A DNA stretch of 11,979 nt from Nitrososphaerota archaeon. GTDB lineage: Archaea > Thermoproteota > Nitrososphaeria > Nitrososphaerales > Nitrososphaeraceae. The stretch spans positions 1-11,979 of the forward strand of contig VBPR01000023.1 in the NCBI GenBank assembly GCA_005877345.1, read 5' to 3'. Numbering within the stretch: the stretch's first letter is position 1; the number at the start of each line of letters is the position of its first letter. A program made the position numbers and the translations under genes. This document shows positions 1-5,919 of this stretch, piece by piece. Below the pieces are notes generated by a model that saw nothing but the letters and a program-made list of their open reading frames with translations, ran no database searches and had not been told where the DNA came from.

Positions 1-389
1 TGATTTGTTGTACCATAGATTTCTGTAGAAGCTACTGGCATATTGGCCCATGTTTCACCATTATCTGATTGAACAGTTAGAGAAGCAATGGGAATAGCTG
101 TGAATGTTTCAAAGTGACATACTCCAGTTTGGCAACCATTCCACATAGCAGAAGTAAACTTCGGTGGATTCAAAAAAGCAGGAGAAAAGTTGACAGTGAC
201 AGAACAGAAATATGGAACAGATGTTGTTGAAAGTGTACATGATGCTGTTCCACATTGCATCAGAGAAGATGGATTGTTACATCCAACAACAGAAGGAATA
301 GTTGAAGAAGTAACATCAGAGATAGAGAATGCAACAAGTAGAGCAACAATGAAAGCAGTATGAAATGCTTCTCTATGTGCAAGAGTCAA
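1..389 (-). CDS. Secreted or membrane-anchored Cys/Ser/Thr-rich protein, C-terminus cut off by window edge
   Basis: Open on the minus strand from a TTG at 389-387 to the left edge (about 129 codons visible, no stop). The TTG overlaps the TGA of the upstream 96-aa gene as TTGA, and a GGAG lies just upstream (minus CTGGAGCTTTTAGTTTG), so this start is well supported although it is not ATG. The N-terminus has a signal-peptide or anchor shape: a short charged stretch with His and Arg, then a hydrophobic core (AFIVALLVAF), then a Ser/Thr-rich region. The mature part carries several cysteines (GCNNPSS, QCGTASC, GCQTGVC) and short polar/hydrophobic alternations typical of beta-sandwich surface proteins. 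It is the last visible gene of the leftward, virion-like block, so a role at the particle or cell surface is inferred. The family is not recognised. Confidence 0.68.
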   Translation of the reverse strand, partial: MTLAHREAFHTAFIVALLVAFSISDVTSSTIPSVVGCNNPSSLMQCGTASCTLSTTSVPYFCSVTVNFSPAFLNPPKFTSAMWNGCQTGVCHFETFTAIPIASLTVQSDNGETWANMPVASTEIYGTTN

Positions 390-676
390 ACTAAAAGCTC
401 CAGGAACTTTTGATAGTTCTGTTTTCTCTCATCATAGGCATGAAGAAGCTGACTTATACTGAGAAACATCAAAGCTAAAGAAACCAAAGCAAGAAGAGAA
501 TCCATCAGAACAAACTCATTGATCAAGGACTTGGTAAGCTCAGCAGTTGAGAGAATTAGAGGAATATTGATGATGTAGAGGCCAGCAGCAACAAGCTTAC
601 GAATAAGACCGAAGTCAAGAAGGTAGAGACCTACGATAAGTGTTACTGTTTCAATGAAGAGGAAAGTATCTGTCAT
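386..676 (-). CDS. Small three-span membrane protein (96 aa)
   Basis: Hydrophobic segments lie at about residues 4-24 (LFIETVTLIVGLYLLDF), 28-44 and 55-77, followed by a charged tail (YDERKQNYQKFLEL). Its ATG overlaps the stop of the 209-aa gene as ATGA, and its own TGA overlaps the TTG of the next gene, so translation is probably coupled on both sides. No family is recognised. Small multi-span proteins are common in virion modules of archaeal viruses with membranous particles, and that context is the only functional hint. Confidence 0.75.
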   Translation of the reverse strand: MTDTFLFIETVTLIVGLYLLDFGLIRKLVAAGLYIINIPLILSTAELTKSLINEFVLMDSLLALVSLALMFLSISQLLHAYDERKQNYQKFLELLV

Positions 677-1302
677 GGAGCAATCAGAGCCTTATGCAAT
701 AAGGGTATATTAGGTTCAGCTTGGTTTGAAGGACGAATCTGGACTTCAGTGTTGTACAGCTTGTGAAGCTTCTCAAGGAAGGGTCTATAGTAAGTCCACC
801 ATTTAGGAGAACCAGTAGAGTCTCTATGGATGACTCCAAGCTTCACATACTGAGCAGGTGGCCAGTCATGATACTTACCATCCTTGTCATACCATACTTT
901 CAACAAAGGTGGATAGCGAATATGATGAATGTACCAATCACTGAACTGTCTAACTGTGATATCGAGTCTCTTATGACGAAGAGAATCATACCACCATTCA
1001 ACTCCAGCTTTCTTAGCTTGACCAGCAAAGTATCCAGCTTCTCTTGTACGAGCAGCAGAAGAAGTCCGAGAGTCAAGACCTGCTGATTCTGTTTGATCTG
1101 TTATAATGCAACAGTTGTAAAGCTCTCTCTGTCCAAAGTCAACATCAAAAGGAGATAAATGTTCATGTGGAAAATTGAGAATGCACCTTGTCTTGGGACA
1201 GTTACAGTAGACAGTCATTCCTCTTCTGTATGCTTTGTAAGCTTCCCAAGCATTGAAAGCTGTCTTGTAGGAACGATTGTCTCCCCATCTTTGGTACATC
1301 AT
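673..1302 (-). CDS. Hypothetical soluble protein with possible N-terminal Cys/His zinc site (209 aa)
   Basis: A basic, aromatic-rich protein (many W, Y, R, K) with no membrane segment. Residues 33-48 read C-x-C-x4-C-x5-H-x-H (C33, C35, C40, H46, H48), which could bind zinc, and a CC pair follows at 64-65. The middle part (about 100-165) is rich in W/Y/H and H-x-x-R patterns. It begins ATGATG immediately after the TGA of the 55-aa zinc-ribbon gene (TGAATGATG), with a GGAG 13 nt upstream; either ATG could be used. It is one of the few non-membrane genes in the leftward block. No family is recognised, and the Cys/His arrangement alone does not establish DNA binding. Confidence 0.75.
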   Translation of the reverse strand: MMYQRWGDNRSYKTAFNAWEAYKAYRRGMTVYCNCPKTRCILNFPHEHLSPFDVDFGQRELYNCCIITDQTESAGLDSRTSSAARTREAGYFAGQAKKAGVEWWYDSLRHKRLDITVRQFSDWYIHHIRYPPLLKVWYDKDGKYHDWPPAQYVKLGVIHRDSTGSPKWWTYYRPFLEKLHKLYNTEVQIRPSNQAEPNIPLLHKALIAP

Positions 1303-1470
1303 TCACTGAAGATGCTCCATACGTTCACTTGCTATAGGTAAGCGGGTCATCTCAAAGGTTTCTCCTCTTGACTCATGCTGACGGAGACACTTCTTACAGA
1401 TAATCTCTCTATCAGGAAGAGACCTTCCACAGTCCATACAGCGAAAGCCTTTCTTTGTACCTTTGAACAT
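1303..1470 (-). CDS. Zinc-ribbon mini-protein (55 aa)
   Basis: Translation gives CxxC pairs at C11/C14 (CMDC) and C25/C28 (CKKC), separated by ten residues, inside a basic protein. This is a classic four-cysteine zinc ribbon or treble-clef knuckle. The start is ATG at 1470-1468, sharing one base with the previous stop (TGATG), with a GGAGAG 6 nt upstream. The gene ends directly against the ATG of the 209-aa gene. Archaeal viruses carry many proteins of this size, usually thought to bind nucleic acid or partner proteins. Here that is inference from the fold only. The C-terminus (SERMEHLQ) contains the GGAG site that probably serves the next gene. Confidence 0.72.
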   Translation of the reverse strand: MFKGTKKGFRCMDCGRSLPDREIICKKCLRQHESRGETFEMTRLPIASERMEHLQ

Positions 1471-1625
1471 CAGGTTCTCTCCATTCTGTTGATAGCAGGA
1501 ACTTTATATCCTCTGTCTCTTGCAATTTCTAAAGCAATAGCTACAGCTTGTCTTTGAGGATAGCCTTCATCTCTCAACTTACGAATCTTGTTGCTGACAA
1601 AGTGTTGAGCTTCCTTAGTTGTCAT
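1470..1625 (-). CDS. Small helical protein with GYPQRQAVAIAL motif (51 aa)
   Basis: A basic amphipathic helix (SNKIRKLRDEGY) leads into PQRQAVAIALEIARD. The pattern K-x-x-K-L-x-x-E-G-x-P-x-x-Q-A-V-A-I-A-L is one I recall recurring in short proteins from phages and other viruses, where its role is uncharacterised. The start ATG at 1625 overlaps the TGA of the 56-aa gene (ATGA) with a GGAGAG 6 nt before it, and its own stop overlaps the next ATG (TGATG). Its length equals the space between its neighbours. A structural or nucleic-acid-binding role is possible but unproven. Confidence 0.72.
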   Translation of the reverse strand: MTTKEAQHFVSNKIRKLRDEGYPQRQAVAIALEIARDRGYKVPAINRMERT

Positions 1626-1792
1626 CTGAGTCTCTCCATCCTTTGGAATGCAGGAGCACGAGCTACAGCAATGTCAGACTTGATCTTGAGAATTTCAAGT
1701 TCTCTATCAAGTCTTCTGTAGCTCTTAGGGTCTCTCACCTTTAAATCCTGAAGGTTCTCAACTAACTGTGGAGCAGTAACTAAATCAGTCAT
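1622..1792 (-). CDS. Small charged helical protein (56 aa)
   Basis: Predicted almost entirely helical and rich in Arg, Lys, Asp, Glu and Leu (LVENLQDLKVRDPKSY, then RRLDRELEILKIKSD). A short coiled coil at about residues 20-40 is likely. No cysteines, signal peptide or membrane segment. It starts at ATG 1792 in an ATGA overlap with the preceding 23-codon gene and ends in an ATGA overlap with the 51-aa gene. An AAGGA lies about 10 nt before the ATG. The family is not recognised; support comes from exact tiling and the ribosome-binding site. Confidence 0.66.
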   Translation of the reverse strand: MTDLVTAPQLVENLQDLKVRDPKSYRRLDRELEILKIKSDIAVARAPAFQRMERLR

Positions 1793-1860
1793 ATTTGACC
1801 ATTCCTTGCTTTACCTCTGATTATCTTCCTCTGCTTCTTGGGATAAGTCTTACGAGCCAA
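1789..1860 (-). CDS. Possible 23-aa basic peptide (TTG start)
   Basis: A TTG at 1860-1858 lies one base after the TAA of the 180-aa gene and is preceded at SD distance by GAGGT (minus CTGAGGTTCATCTAATTTG). The reading frame runs 23 codons to a TGA that overlaps the next ATG (ATGA). The peptide is strongly basic, with Lys/Arg at nine of 23 positions (ARKTYPKKQRKIIRGKARNG). It fills the gap exactly and would keep ribosomes running along the message. A leader-like coupling ORF with no functional peptide is the alternative. Confidence 0.42.
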   Translation of the reverse strand: MARKTYPKKQRKIIRGKARNGQI

Positions 1861-1861
1861 A

Positions 1862-2404
1862 TTAGATGAACCTCAGAGTCAGAATTACTACAGCAATCAT
1901 CACAAGTCCAATGACAGCATAGAGTAGCCATCCTCTTCCTTTAGCTGTCTTCTTCTCCTTACCGACTTTGAGGAAGTCAAGTATTGATTCATCATGATAC
2001 ATTTTTTCAAGAGACTCTGCACTAATCATAGGATTGTGAGCTAATGTAAGAAGAGGAATGGGGAAGGGATTGTCAGGATAGTAGTATTGAGACATTCTAC
2101 CATTATGCTTTGTTTGGTTCATCTTGTCAAGATAGTATCTTCCAACTCCATTGCTGAATCCTTTGTACTCGAAATATGGTGGAAGATTAGGGTCTCCAGT
2201 CTTGATGATGGAGCTTCGAAGAGGAAAGCGTCTTGGAGTATTCTCAGAGTCAATGAAGATTGGGCTGAAGTATTTGACTCTGAAGATTCTGTAGAATCCT
2301 TCAGGCCATCCACCAAGCTTCATGAAGAGAATCAATGGAAATGTCAGAAGTAGAACAAAGATTTGGATACCAATGAATACAAAGATTAGAGAAGAGTCTG
2401 TCAT
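1862..2404 (-). CDS. Two-span membrane protein, N- and C-terminal anchors (180 aa)
   Basis: One hydrophobic span near the N-terminus (about 6-28, IFVFIGIQIFVLLLTFPLIL) and one at the C-terminus (about 158-178, WLLYAVIGLVMIAVVILTL), with a roughly 125-residue polar loop between them rich in Pro, Tyr, Asn and Arg. The charged stretch KVGKEKKTAKGRG just before the second span suggests which side is cytoplasmic (positive-inside rule). The ATG at 2404 overlaps the stop of the 133-aa gene as ATGA. No family is recognised; it belongs to the virion/membrane block. Confidence 0.75.
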   Translation of the reverse strand: MTDSSLIFVFIGIQIFVLLLTFPLILFMKLGGWPEGFYRIFRVKYFSPIFIDSENTPRRFPLRSSIIKTGDPNLPPYFEYKGFSNGVGRYYLDKMNQTKHNGRMSQYYYPDNPFPIPLLTLAHNPMISAESLEKMYHDESILDFLKVGKEKKTAKGRGWLLYAVIGLVMIAVVILTLRFI

Positions 2405-2802
2405 AGGCTTTTCATCTGTATTGTTTGTTCAGTCTTAGGTCTCATTGTCTTCAGAGCATCAACTACAGAATCTATGCTGTGAAAGTTAGTTGACATACGA
2501 GTCATTGCAAGGTGGACTACTGCATCTCTCAGCCAGGGCATAGCCCACTTCTTATCTGATGAATCTTTGATTAGAAGATGGAGACCAAACTTTGCTCTGT
2601 TAAGTGTTCTGACAATCACCATACATTCTTCTGCTGTAAAGTTGGTTCTCATGATGACAGCAATAATATCCTTGTAGTCTCCACCAAGCAGTAGAGATAG
2701 AATATCAGATGGAGTCTTCCCTTCATTGCCAGCTTCCCACATTGGTGGGCCATCAGTGGGAATATCTGAGAATGGGTCTTTGAAATCAGGTTGGTTGCTC
2801 AA
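2401..2802 (-). CDS. Hypothetical soluble helical protein (133 aa), TTG start
   Basis: The start is TTG at 2802-2800, with a good AGGAGAT six bases upstream (minus AGGAGATTGATAGTTG), so the first 17 nt overlap the end of the 69-aa gene. The N-terminal 25 residues are Pro/Asp-rich and probably disordered. The remainder is predicted helical (SDILSLLLGGDYKDIIAVIM, then EECMVIVRTLNRAK and DSVVDALKTM). It is the only clearly soluble, non-cysteine protein of this size in the leftward block, so it could be an internal virion or assembly factor. That is position-based inference; I recognise no family. Confidence 0.73.
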   Translation of the reverse strand: MSNQPDFKDPFSDIPTDGPPMWEAGNEGKTPSDILSLLLGGDYKDIIAVIMRTNFTAEECMVIVRTLNRAKFGLHLLIKDSSDKKWAMPWLRDAVVHLAMTRMSTNFHSIDSVVDALKTMRPKTEQTIQMKSL

Positions 2803-2995
2803 CTATCAATCTCCTGATATACTCGTTCTTGATCTGTTGATACCGGATAAGAATTACCATCAGTAGAAGTAAGCTGAAAAACATTGGGAAGAAGTAGACA
2901 TAGTAGTCGAGTAGAGAAGGAAGAATGAATCCATGTGGTGGTGGACATCCTGGAGTCTCTATTCCAGTGTTGTGATAGAATGTACATTCTGACAT
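2786..2995 (-). CDS. Single-span membrane protein (69 aa)
   Basis: A short N-terminal part with two cysteines and a Pro-rich stretch (GCPPPHG) is followed by one hydrophobic span at about residues 31-51 (VYFFPMFFSLLLLMVILI) and a basic tail (RYQQIKNEYIRRL), consistent with an outside N-terminus. ATG at 2995 directly abuts the TGA of the 175-aa gene, preceded by a strong GGTGGGAG. The SD of the downstream gene is embedded in its last codons. Function unknown. Confidence 0.72.
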   Translation of the reverse strand: MSECTFYHNTGIETPGCPPPHGFILPSLLDYYVYFFPMFFSLLLLMVILIRYQQIKNEYIRRLIVEQPT

Positions 2996-3523
2996 TCAAC
3001 TCATTCCACTCCCACCAGGCTTCAGCATTGAGATGCCATACATGATGTAGAAGATGATGAAAGTAAGGAAGATGTATTGAAGGAAGGGAATGTTGAAGTC
3101 TGTTTGCATCAGTGACATTATTGCATTCATTAGAAAGAAGGCTTGTATGACTTTGTTGAAGAAGACGTAGAGGAAGTTGCCAAAATATTCCATACCATAT
3201 GCTACTTGGGAGAATCCATTCCATACTGATTGAGCAGTAGAAGTTGAGCCTGTTACTGCTCCAGTGACAGAAGCAGCAACACATGGAAGAGAGAAGATGC
3301 ATTTCCACCAAGGAGTCTGATTCAATGCAACAGTAACATTTGTTGGAGTAGGTGGAAGATACTGTGGAAAAGTACAAGTGGCTTGAGGAATACCATTGAC
3401 TTCACAGTTGACAGGGCCCTGAATCTGGCTTGCTATAGAAGGAACAGTAAGACCTACTGAGATGATTAGACCTGAAGAGATGACCAAGAACATTGTAAGG
3501 ACGAAGAAGATTTGGCTGCTCAA
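2996..3523 (-). CDS. Membrane protein with signal/anchor and C-terminal hydrophobic region (175 aa), TTG start
   Basis: Residues 1-27 form a signal or anchor (IFFVLTMFLVISSGLIISVGL). Residues 28-100 are polar, with cysteines C40, C50 and others (NCEVNG, ATCTFP, WKCIF, LPC), Pro-rich runs and N-glycosylation-type sequons (NVTVALNQT). Residues about 107-140 and 145-166 are hydrophobic and aromatic (GNFLYVFF, FFLMNAIMSL, IFLTFIIFYIMYGI). The start is TTG, overlapping the TGA of the adhesin-like gene as TTGA, with GGGAGA about 9 nt upstream. The Cys-bearing ectodomain next to the adhesin suggests a partner subunit of a surface structure (inference). Family unknown. Confidence 0.74.
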   Translation of the reverse strand: MSSQIFFVLTMFLVISSGLIISVGLTVPSIASQIQGPVNCEVNGIPQATCTFPQYLPPTPTNVTVALNQTPWWKCIFSLPCVAASVTGAVTGSTSTAQSVWNGFSQVAYGMEYFGNFLYVFFNKVIQAFFLMNAIMSLMQTDFNIPFLQYIFLTFIIFYIMYGISMLKPGGSGMS

Positions 3524-5160
3524 GATGATTGTCTCCCTGTTCCCTGACTCTTTGCTAAGCTTCCCATGAAGCTACTGAAGATGATTGAGACTGTTAGGAT
3601 TTCCAGTATGATGAACCATAATGCTCCAACAACCAAGGCCCATACTGTCATCCAACTGATGAATATGAGAATGTAGATTCCACCAGGAAGACCCATTGTC
3701 ATTCCAAGCTTGAAGAGTACAATTTCAAGGAAGAAGATAGTCACTATCGAGTAGATGATTCCAAGAATCAATCCACCTACAAGACAGTTTGAAGGAGTAA
3801 GTCCACAGGCTGCTTGTTGAAGAGTACAGAGAAAGTCAACATTCTGATTGCATAGTGATGATGCAGGAATGATTCCACCACCAATAACTGTATTTCCTAC
3901 AGCCCAAGCAAAGACTTCTGCTTTAGATGTTCCTTGAGAAGCAACATTGCTGAGTGTAGCAGGGAATCCAAAAGTGTTGAAGATGTTAACTGAGGTATTA
4001 GTATCATTGATCTGGAGACCACTTCTTGAACCAGTGAATCCGAGAGCTATCCATTGGCCAGTAAAGACTCCATAGTTTACTGAGAATGTGAAGAGTCCTT
4101 TTGATGGACTTATTGTTTGTGATGATGCTACAAGCTGTGCAGGACAGGTAGGAGTAAATGGTATTGCTCCAAAGCATTGTGTCTGAGTAGCATATAGTCC
4201 AAGGGTTAAGGTCTCTGCATATGGACACTGTGCAGTACCATAACTGCAAGCTATATGAGCGCTCATGTTGACTATGAGAGCAGGGAAGATTACTTGGTTC
4301 TCATAGAAGTAGGTTTGAGTGATGTTGAAGTTGATTCCCTTTGTTGAATTAGTGTTTGTTGTTGTGACAGCAGGAGTACCACAATTTCCATAGCAGTTTG
4401 AGACTGTAGTAACTGATGCTCCACTTGCAAGAAGCTCTATTGTCATATGAAAGAAGAAACTACTACTGGCTGTTGCACTCCAAGCAGCAGTTGATGGAGT
4501 AGAACCACCATTAGTATATTGTCTGTCCATCACTATTCCATTGATGACATTTCCACCTGCTTGAGCACAGGCAAAAGTATCTCTGATTGTTTGTCCACTT
4601 GAGCCTGAGTCAACAGGACAATTAGCATTTCCATTGTTAGCAGCAAGAGTTTCATAGATGAAGCTGTTTGGTTGAATTATCATAGTCAGAGTATCACTTC
4701 CTGAGCCTGAACCTACTGATCCAAAGTTCTTGTTTGTTATTCCTATTCCAGTGACGAAGCTGTAGATGTCAACAGAGAAGGAGAACTGATTAGAGAATGC
4801 ACTTGAGCATCCACCTTTGTTGACTGTGATAGTATCACTTCCACCTGCTGATGTTCCAGTTAGCATAGTGTATGATGTGAAGCCTGTCTGTGCAAGTGTT
4901 AGAGAGTTAGCAGTAGTGAATGTTGTACTGAGTGTATCTGTTGTTGTTCCTATGCTTCCAGTTGATGACCAACAATCTATTGTAACTATGATTAAGTCTC
5001 CAGCACTTGTAGCAAGTGATGTTGAGGCACATGAAGAAGCATTACAATCTACCTTTGAGCTTCTATCATATGTTGGAATAGTAGCATGAACTTGAGGAAT
5101 GAGCATACCAAATGCTAAGACAACAAAAAAGAGGGGATAGACAACTCGTTTTGTCATCAT
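3520..5160 (-). CDS. Large secreted, C-terminally membrane-anchored adhesin/spike-like protein (546 aa)
   Basis: The N-terminus is a clear signal peptide: MMTKR, then a hydrophobic core (FFVVLAFGML), then a likely cleavage after VHA (about residue 26). Residues about 30-250 are very rich in Ser, Thr and Gly and beta-alternating, with the pattern GDLIIVTIDCW followed by repeated TDTLSTTFTTANS-like strands, which I read as a lectin-like or Ig-like beta-sandwich. A second beta-rich domain follows (about 270-440) with paired cysteines and several N-x-S/T sequons. The last 90 residues carry about three membrane spans (near 460-480, 483-503 and 505-530). This is the usual design of a receptor-binding or spike protein. 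It sits 3 nt after the capsid-like gene. Function as viral attachment protein is inferred; a host-type surface glycoprotein is the alternative. Confidence 0.7.
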   Translation of the reverse strand: MMTKRVVYPLFFVVLAFGMLIPQVHATIPTYDRSSKVDCNASSCASTSLATSAGDLIIVTIDCWSSTGSIGTTTDTLSTTFTTANSLTLAQTGFTSYTMLTGTSAGGSDTITVNKGGCSSAFSNQFSFSVDIYSFVTGIGITNKNFGSVGSGSGSDTLTMIIQPNSFIYETLAANNGNANCPVDSGSSGQTIRDTFACAQAGGNVINGIVMDRQYTNGGSTPSTAAWSATASSSFFFHMTIELLASGASVTTVSNCYGNCGTPAVTTTNTNSTKGINFNITQTYFYENQVIFPALIVNMSAHIACSYGTAQCPYAETLTLGLYATQTQCFGAIPFTPTCPAQLVASSQTISPSKGLFTFSVNYGVFTGQWIALGFTGSRSGLQINDTNTSVNIFNTFGFPATLSNVASQGTSKAEVFAWAVGNTVIGGGIIPASSLCNQNVDFLCTLQQAACGLTPSNCLVGGLILGIIYSIVTIFFLEIVLFKLGMTMGLPGGIYILIFISWMTVWALVVGALWFIILEILTVSIIFSSFMGSLAKSQGTGRQSS

Positions 5161-5163
5161 TGT

Positions 5164-5580
5164 CTAACTTGCTTCCGAGCTTACTATCTTGCCAAACACA
5201 GCAATGAAGACAATGGGGACTAACACAATTACCACTACAAACAATAGTGTTAACTGTGCTGTTACTGAGTTAGCTGCTCCTGTCAAGTTACCGTTCTTCA
5301 GTGCTCCACCTACTGCTGTAGCAACTGGCCCAATCAACTGCACTCCTATGAGTGTAGTAATCATTGCCAGTATTGCAGCAATTAGAACTTCTACTGCAAT
5401 GTTGACATATACTGCTGCTCCTGAAGCATTGGAGAAGTTGCTTAGTGGTAGTCTAATCAGTGGTTGACTGTTGTGTAGCTTCACTCTCCTTTGGTGGTAG
5501 TTGAGCCAAAATGAAGCAATGAATGTCGTAAGAAAGCTGTATCTTCCTCTGCTGTGTTGAAGGCTTGGTTGTCCAAGCAT
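5164..5580 (-). CDS. Putative major capsid protein of spindle-shaped-virus type (double-hydrophobic hairpin)
   Basis: The C-terminal 90 or so residues consist of a hydrophobic helix (VEVLIAAILAMITTLIGVQL), a small-residue/Gly-Asn turn (GGALKNGNLTGAANS) and a second hydrophobic helix (LLFVVVIVLVPIVFIAVFG) ending in a short polar tail. Small proteins with two such helices form the shell of spindle-shaped archaeal viruses (the VP1/VP3 type in fuselloviruses and relatives), and this is the first gene of a virion-like block. The ATG at 5580 gives an unusual basic N-terminus of about 45 residues. That could be a propeptide, since some capsid proteins of this class are N-terminally processed, or the real start could be internal (GTG for residue 33). 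No SD precedes the ATG, as expected for the first gene after a promoter. A small holin-like or other membrane protein is the main alternative. Confidence 0.6.
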   Translation of the reverse strand: MLGQPSLQHSRGRYSFLTTFIASFWLNYHQRRVKLHNSQPLIRLPLSNFSNASGAAVYVNIAVEVLIAAILAMITTLIGVQLIGPVATAVGGALKNGNLTGAANSVTAQLTLLFVVVIVLVPIVFIAVFGKIVSSEAS

Positions 5581-5627
5581 TTTTCAACCCTAAGGAGTGT
5601 AGAAGTGGAGAATGAATCCTCTCATAG

Positions 5628-5672
5628 AAAGTTTTAATAATTACAATTATTATCATAATTAAAATAACAGTA
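5628..5672. promoter_or_regulatory. Divergent AT-rich promoter region with inverted repeat
   Basis: The 92 bases between the two divergent gene blocks end in a stretch of almost pure A/T. On the minus strand TTATTAAAAC (5640-5631) is a reasonable archaeal TATA box, which would put the start of transcription near 5610, about 30 nt before the capsid-like ATG. On the plus strand the AT tract runs to within 13 nt of the ATG at 5673, giving a very short leader or a leaderless message. Within it AATTATTATCATAATT (5645-5660) is a perfect 6-bp inverted repeat with a 4-nt spacer. Exact start sites are inferred. Confidence 0.6.
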
Positions 5673-5870
5673 ATGACAGAGACAGAGAAGAATGGGGAGA
5701 GGTACACTACAATTTCAGTGTATCCATCAACTCTCTCCGCTTTAGCTGAAGTGATGCCAAAATCATGGAACTATGACAGATGCATCAAGGAGCTTACAGA
5801 GATGTGGAGAAAACAACAAGGTAAGGTAGCTCGATCTGGAAAACCTTCTGAGGATAATCAAACAAGTTGA
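5673..5870 (+). CDS. Ribbon-helix-helix (RHH) DNA-binding regulator (65 aa)
   Basis: Residues about 11-47 fit the RHH (Arc/MetJ/CopG) pattern: a short beta strand (YTTISVYP), helix A (STLSALAEVMP), a turn (KSWN), and helix B (YDRCIKELTEMWRK), followed by a basic, disordered tail. RHH dimers insert paired strands into the major groove and usually bind short inverted repeats. An inverted repeat lies 13 nt upstream of this gene, between the two divergent blocks. Autoregulation and control of both blocks is therefore a natural inference. It is the first gene of the rightward block and has no SD, matching a near-leaderless message. Its end overlaps the open frame of the next gene. Confidence 0.72.
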   Translation: MTETEKNGERYTTISVYPSTLSALAEVMPKSWNYDRCIKELTEMWRKQQGKVARSGKPSEDNQTS

Positions 5871-5919
5871 GTCAACACATTCAGGTGTTGGAGTACCACT
5901 AAGCTTCAACCTTCTGAGT

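Noticed and set aside
763..1557. Several plus-strand frames of 60-107 codons
   Set aside because: They lie opposite well-packed minus-strand genes and show no start signals.
4817..5089. 90-codon plus-strand frame opposite the adhesin
   Set aside because: Val/Ser-rich complement of a Thr/Ser-rich gene; a composition artefact.
5189..5467. 92-codon plus-strand frame opposite the capsid-like gene
   Set aside because: Ala/Thr/Pro-rich antisense shadow of the hydrophobic coding sequence, with no promoter or SD.
5581..5672. Replication origin at the divergence point
   Set aside because: The strand switch and AT-rich tract are compatible with an origin, but there are no iterons and promoters explain the tract. 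A skew plot over the whole genome would be needed.
5453..5707. 84-codon minus-strand frame with a hydrophobic N-terminus
   Set aside because: Its ATG lies inside the RHH gene and its hydrophobic stretch is only the translated AT-rich promoter. Only the part after TTG 5588 is kept, as an uncertain alternative.
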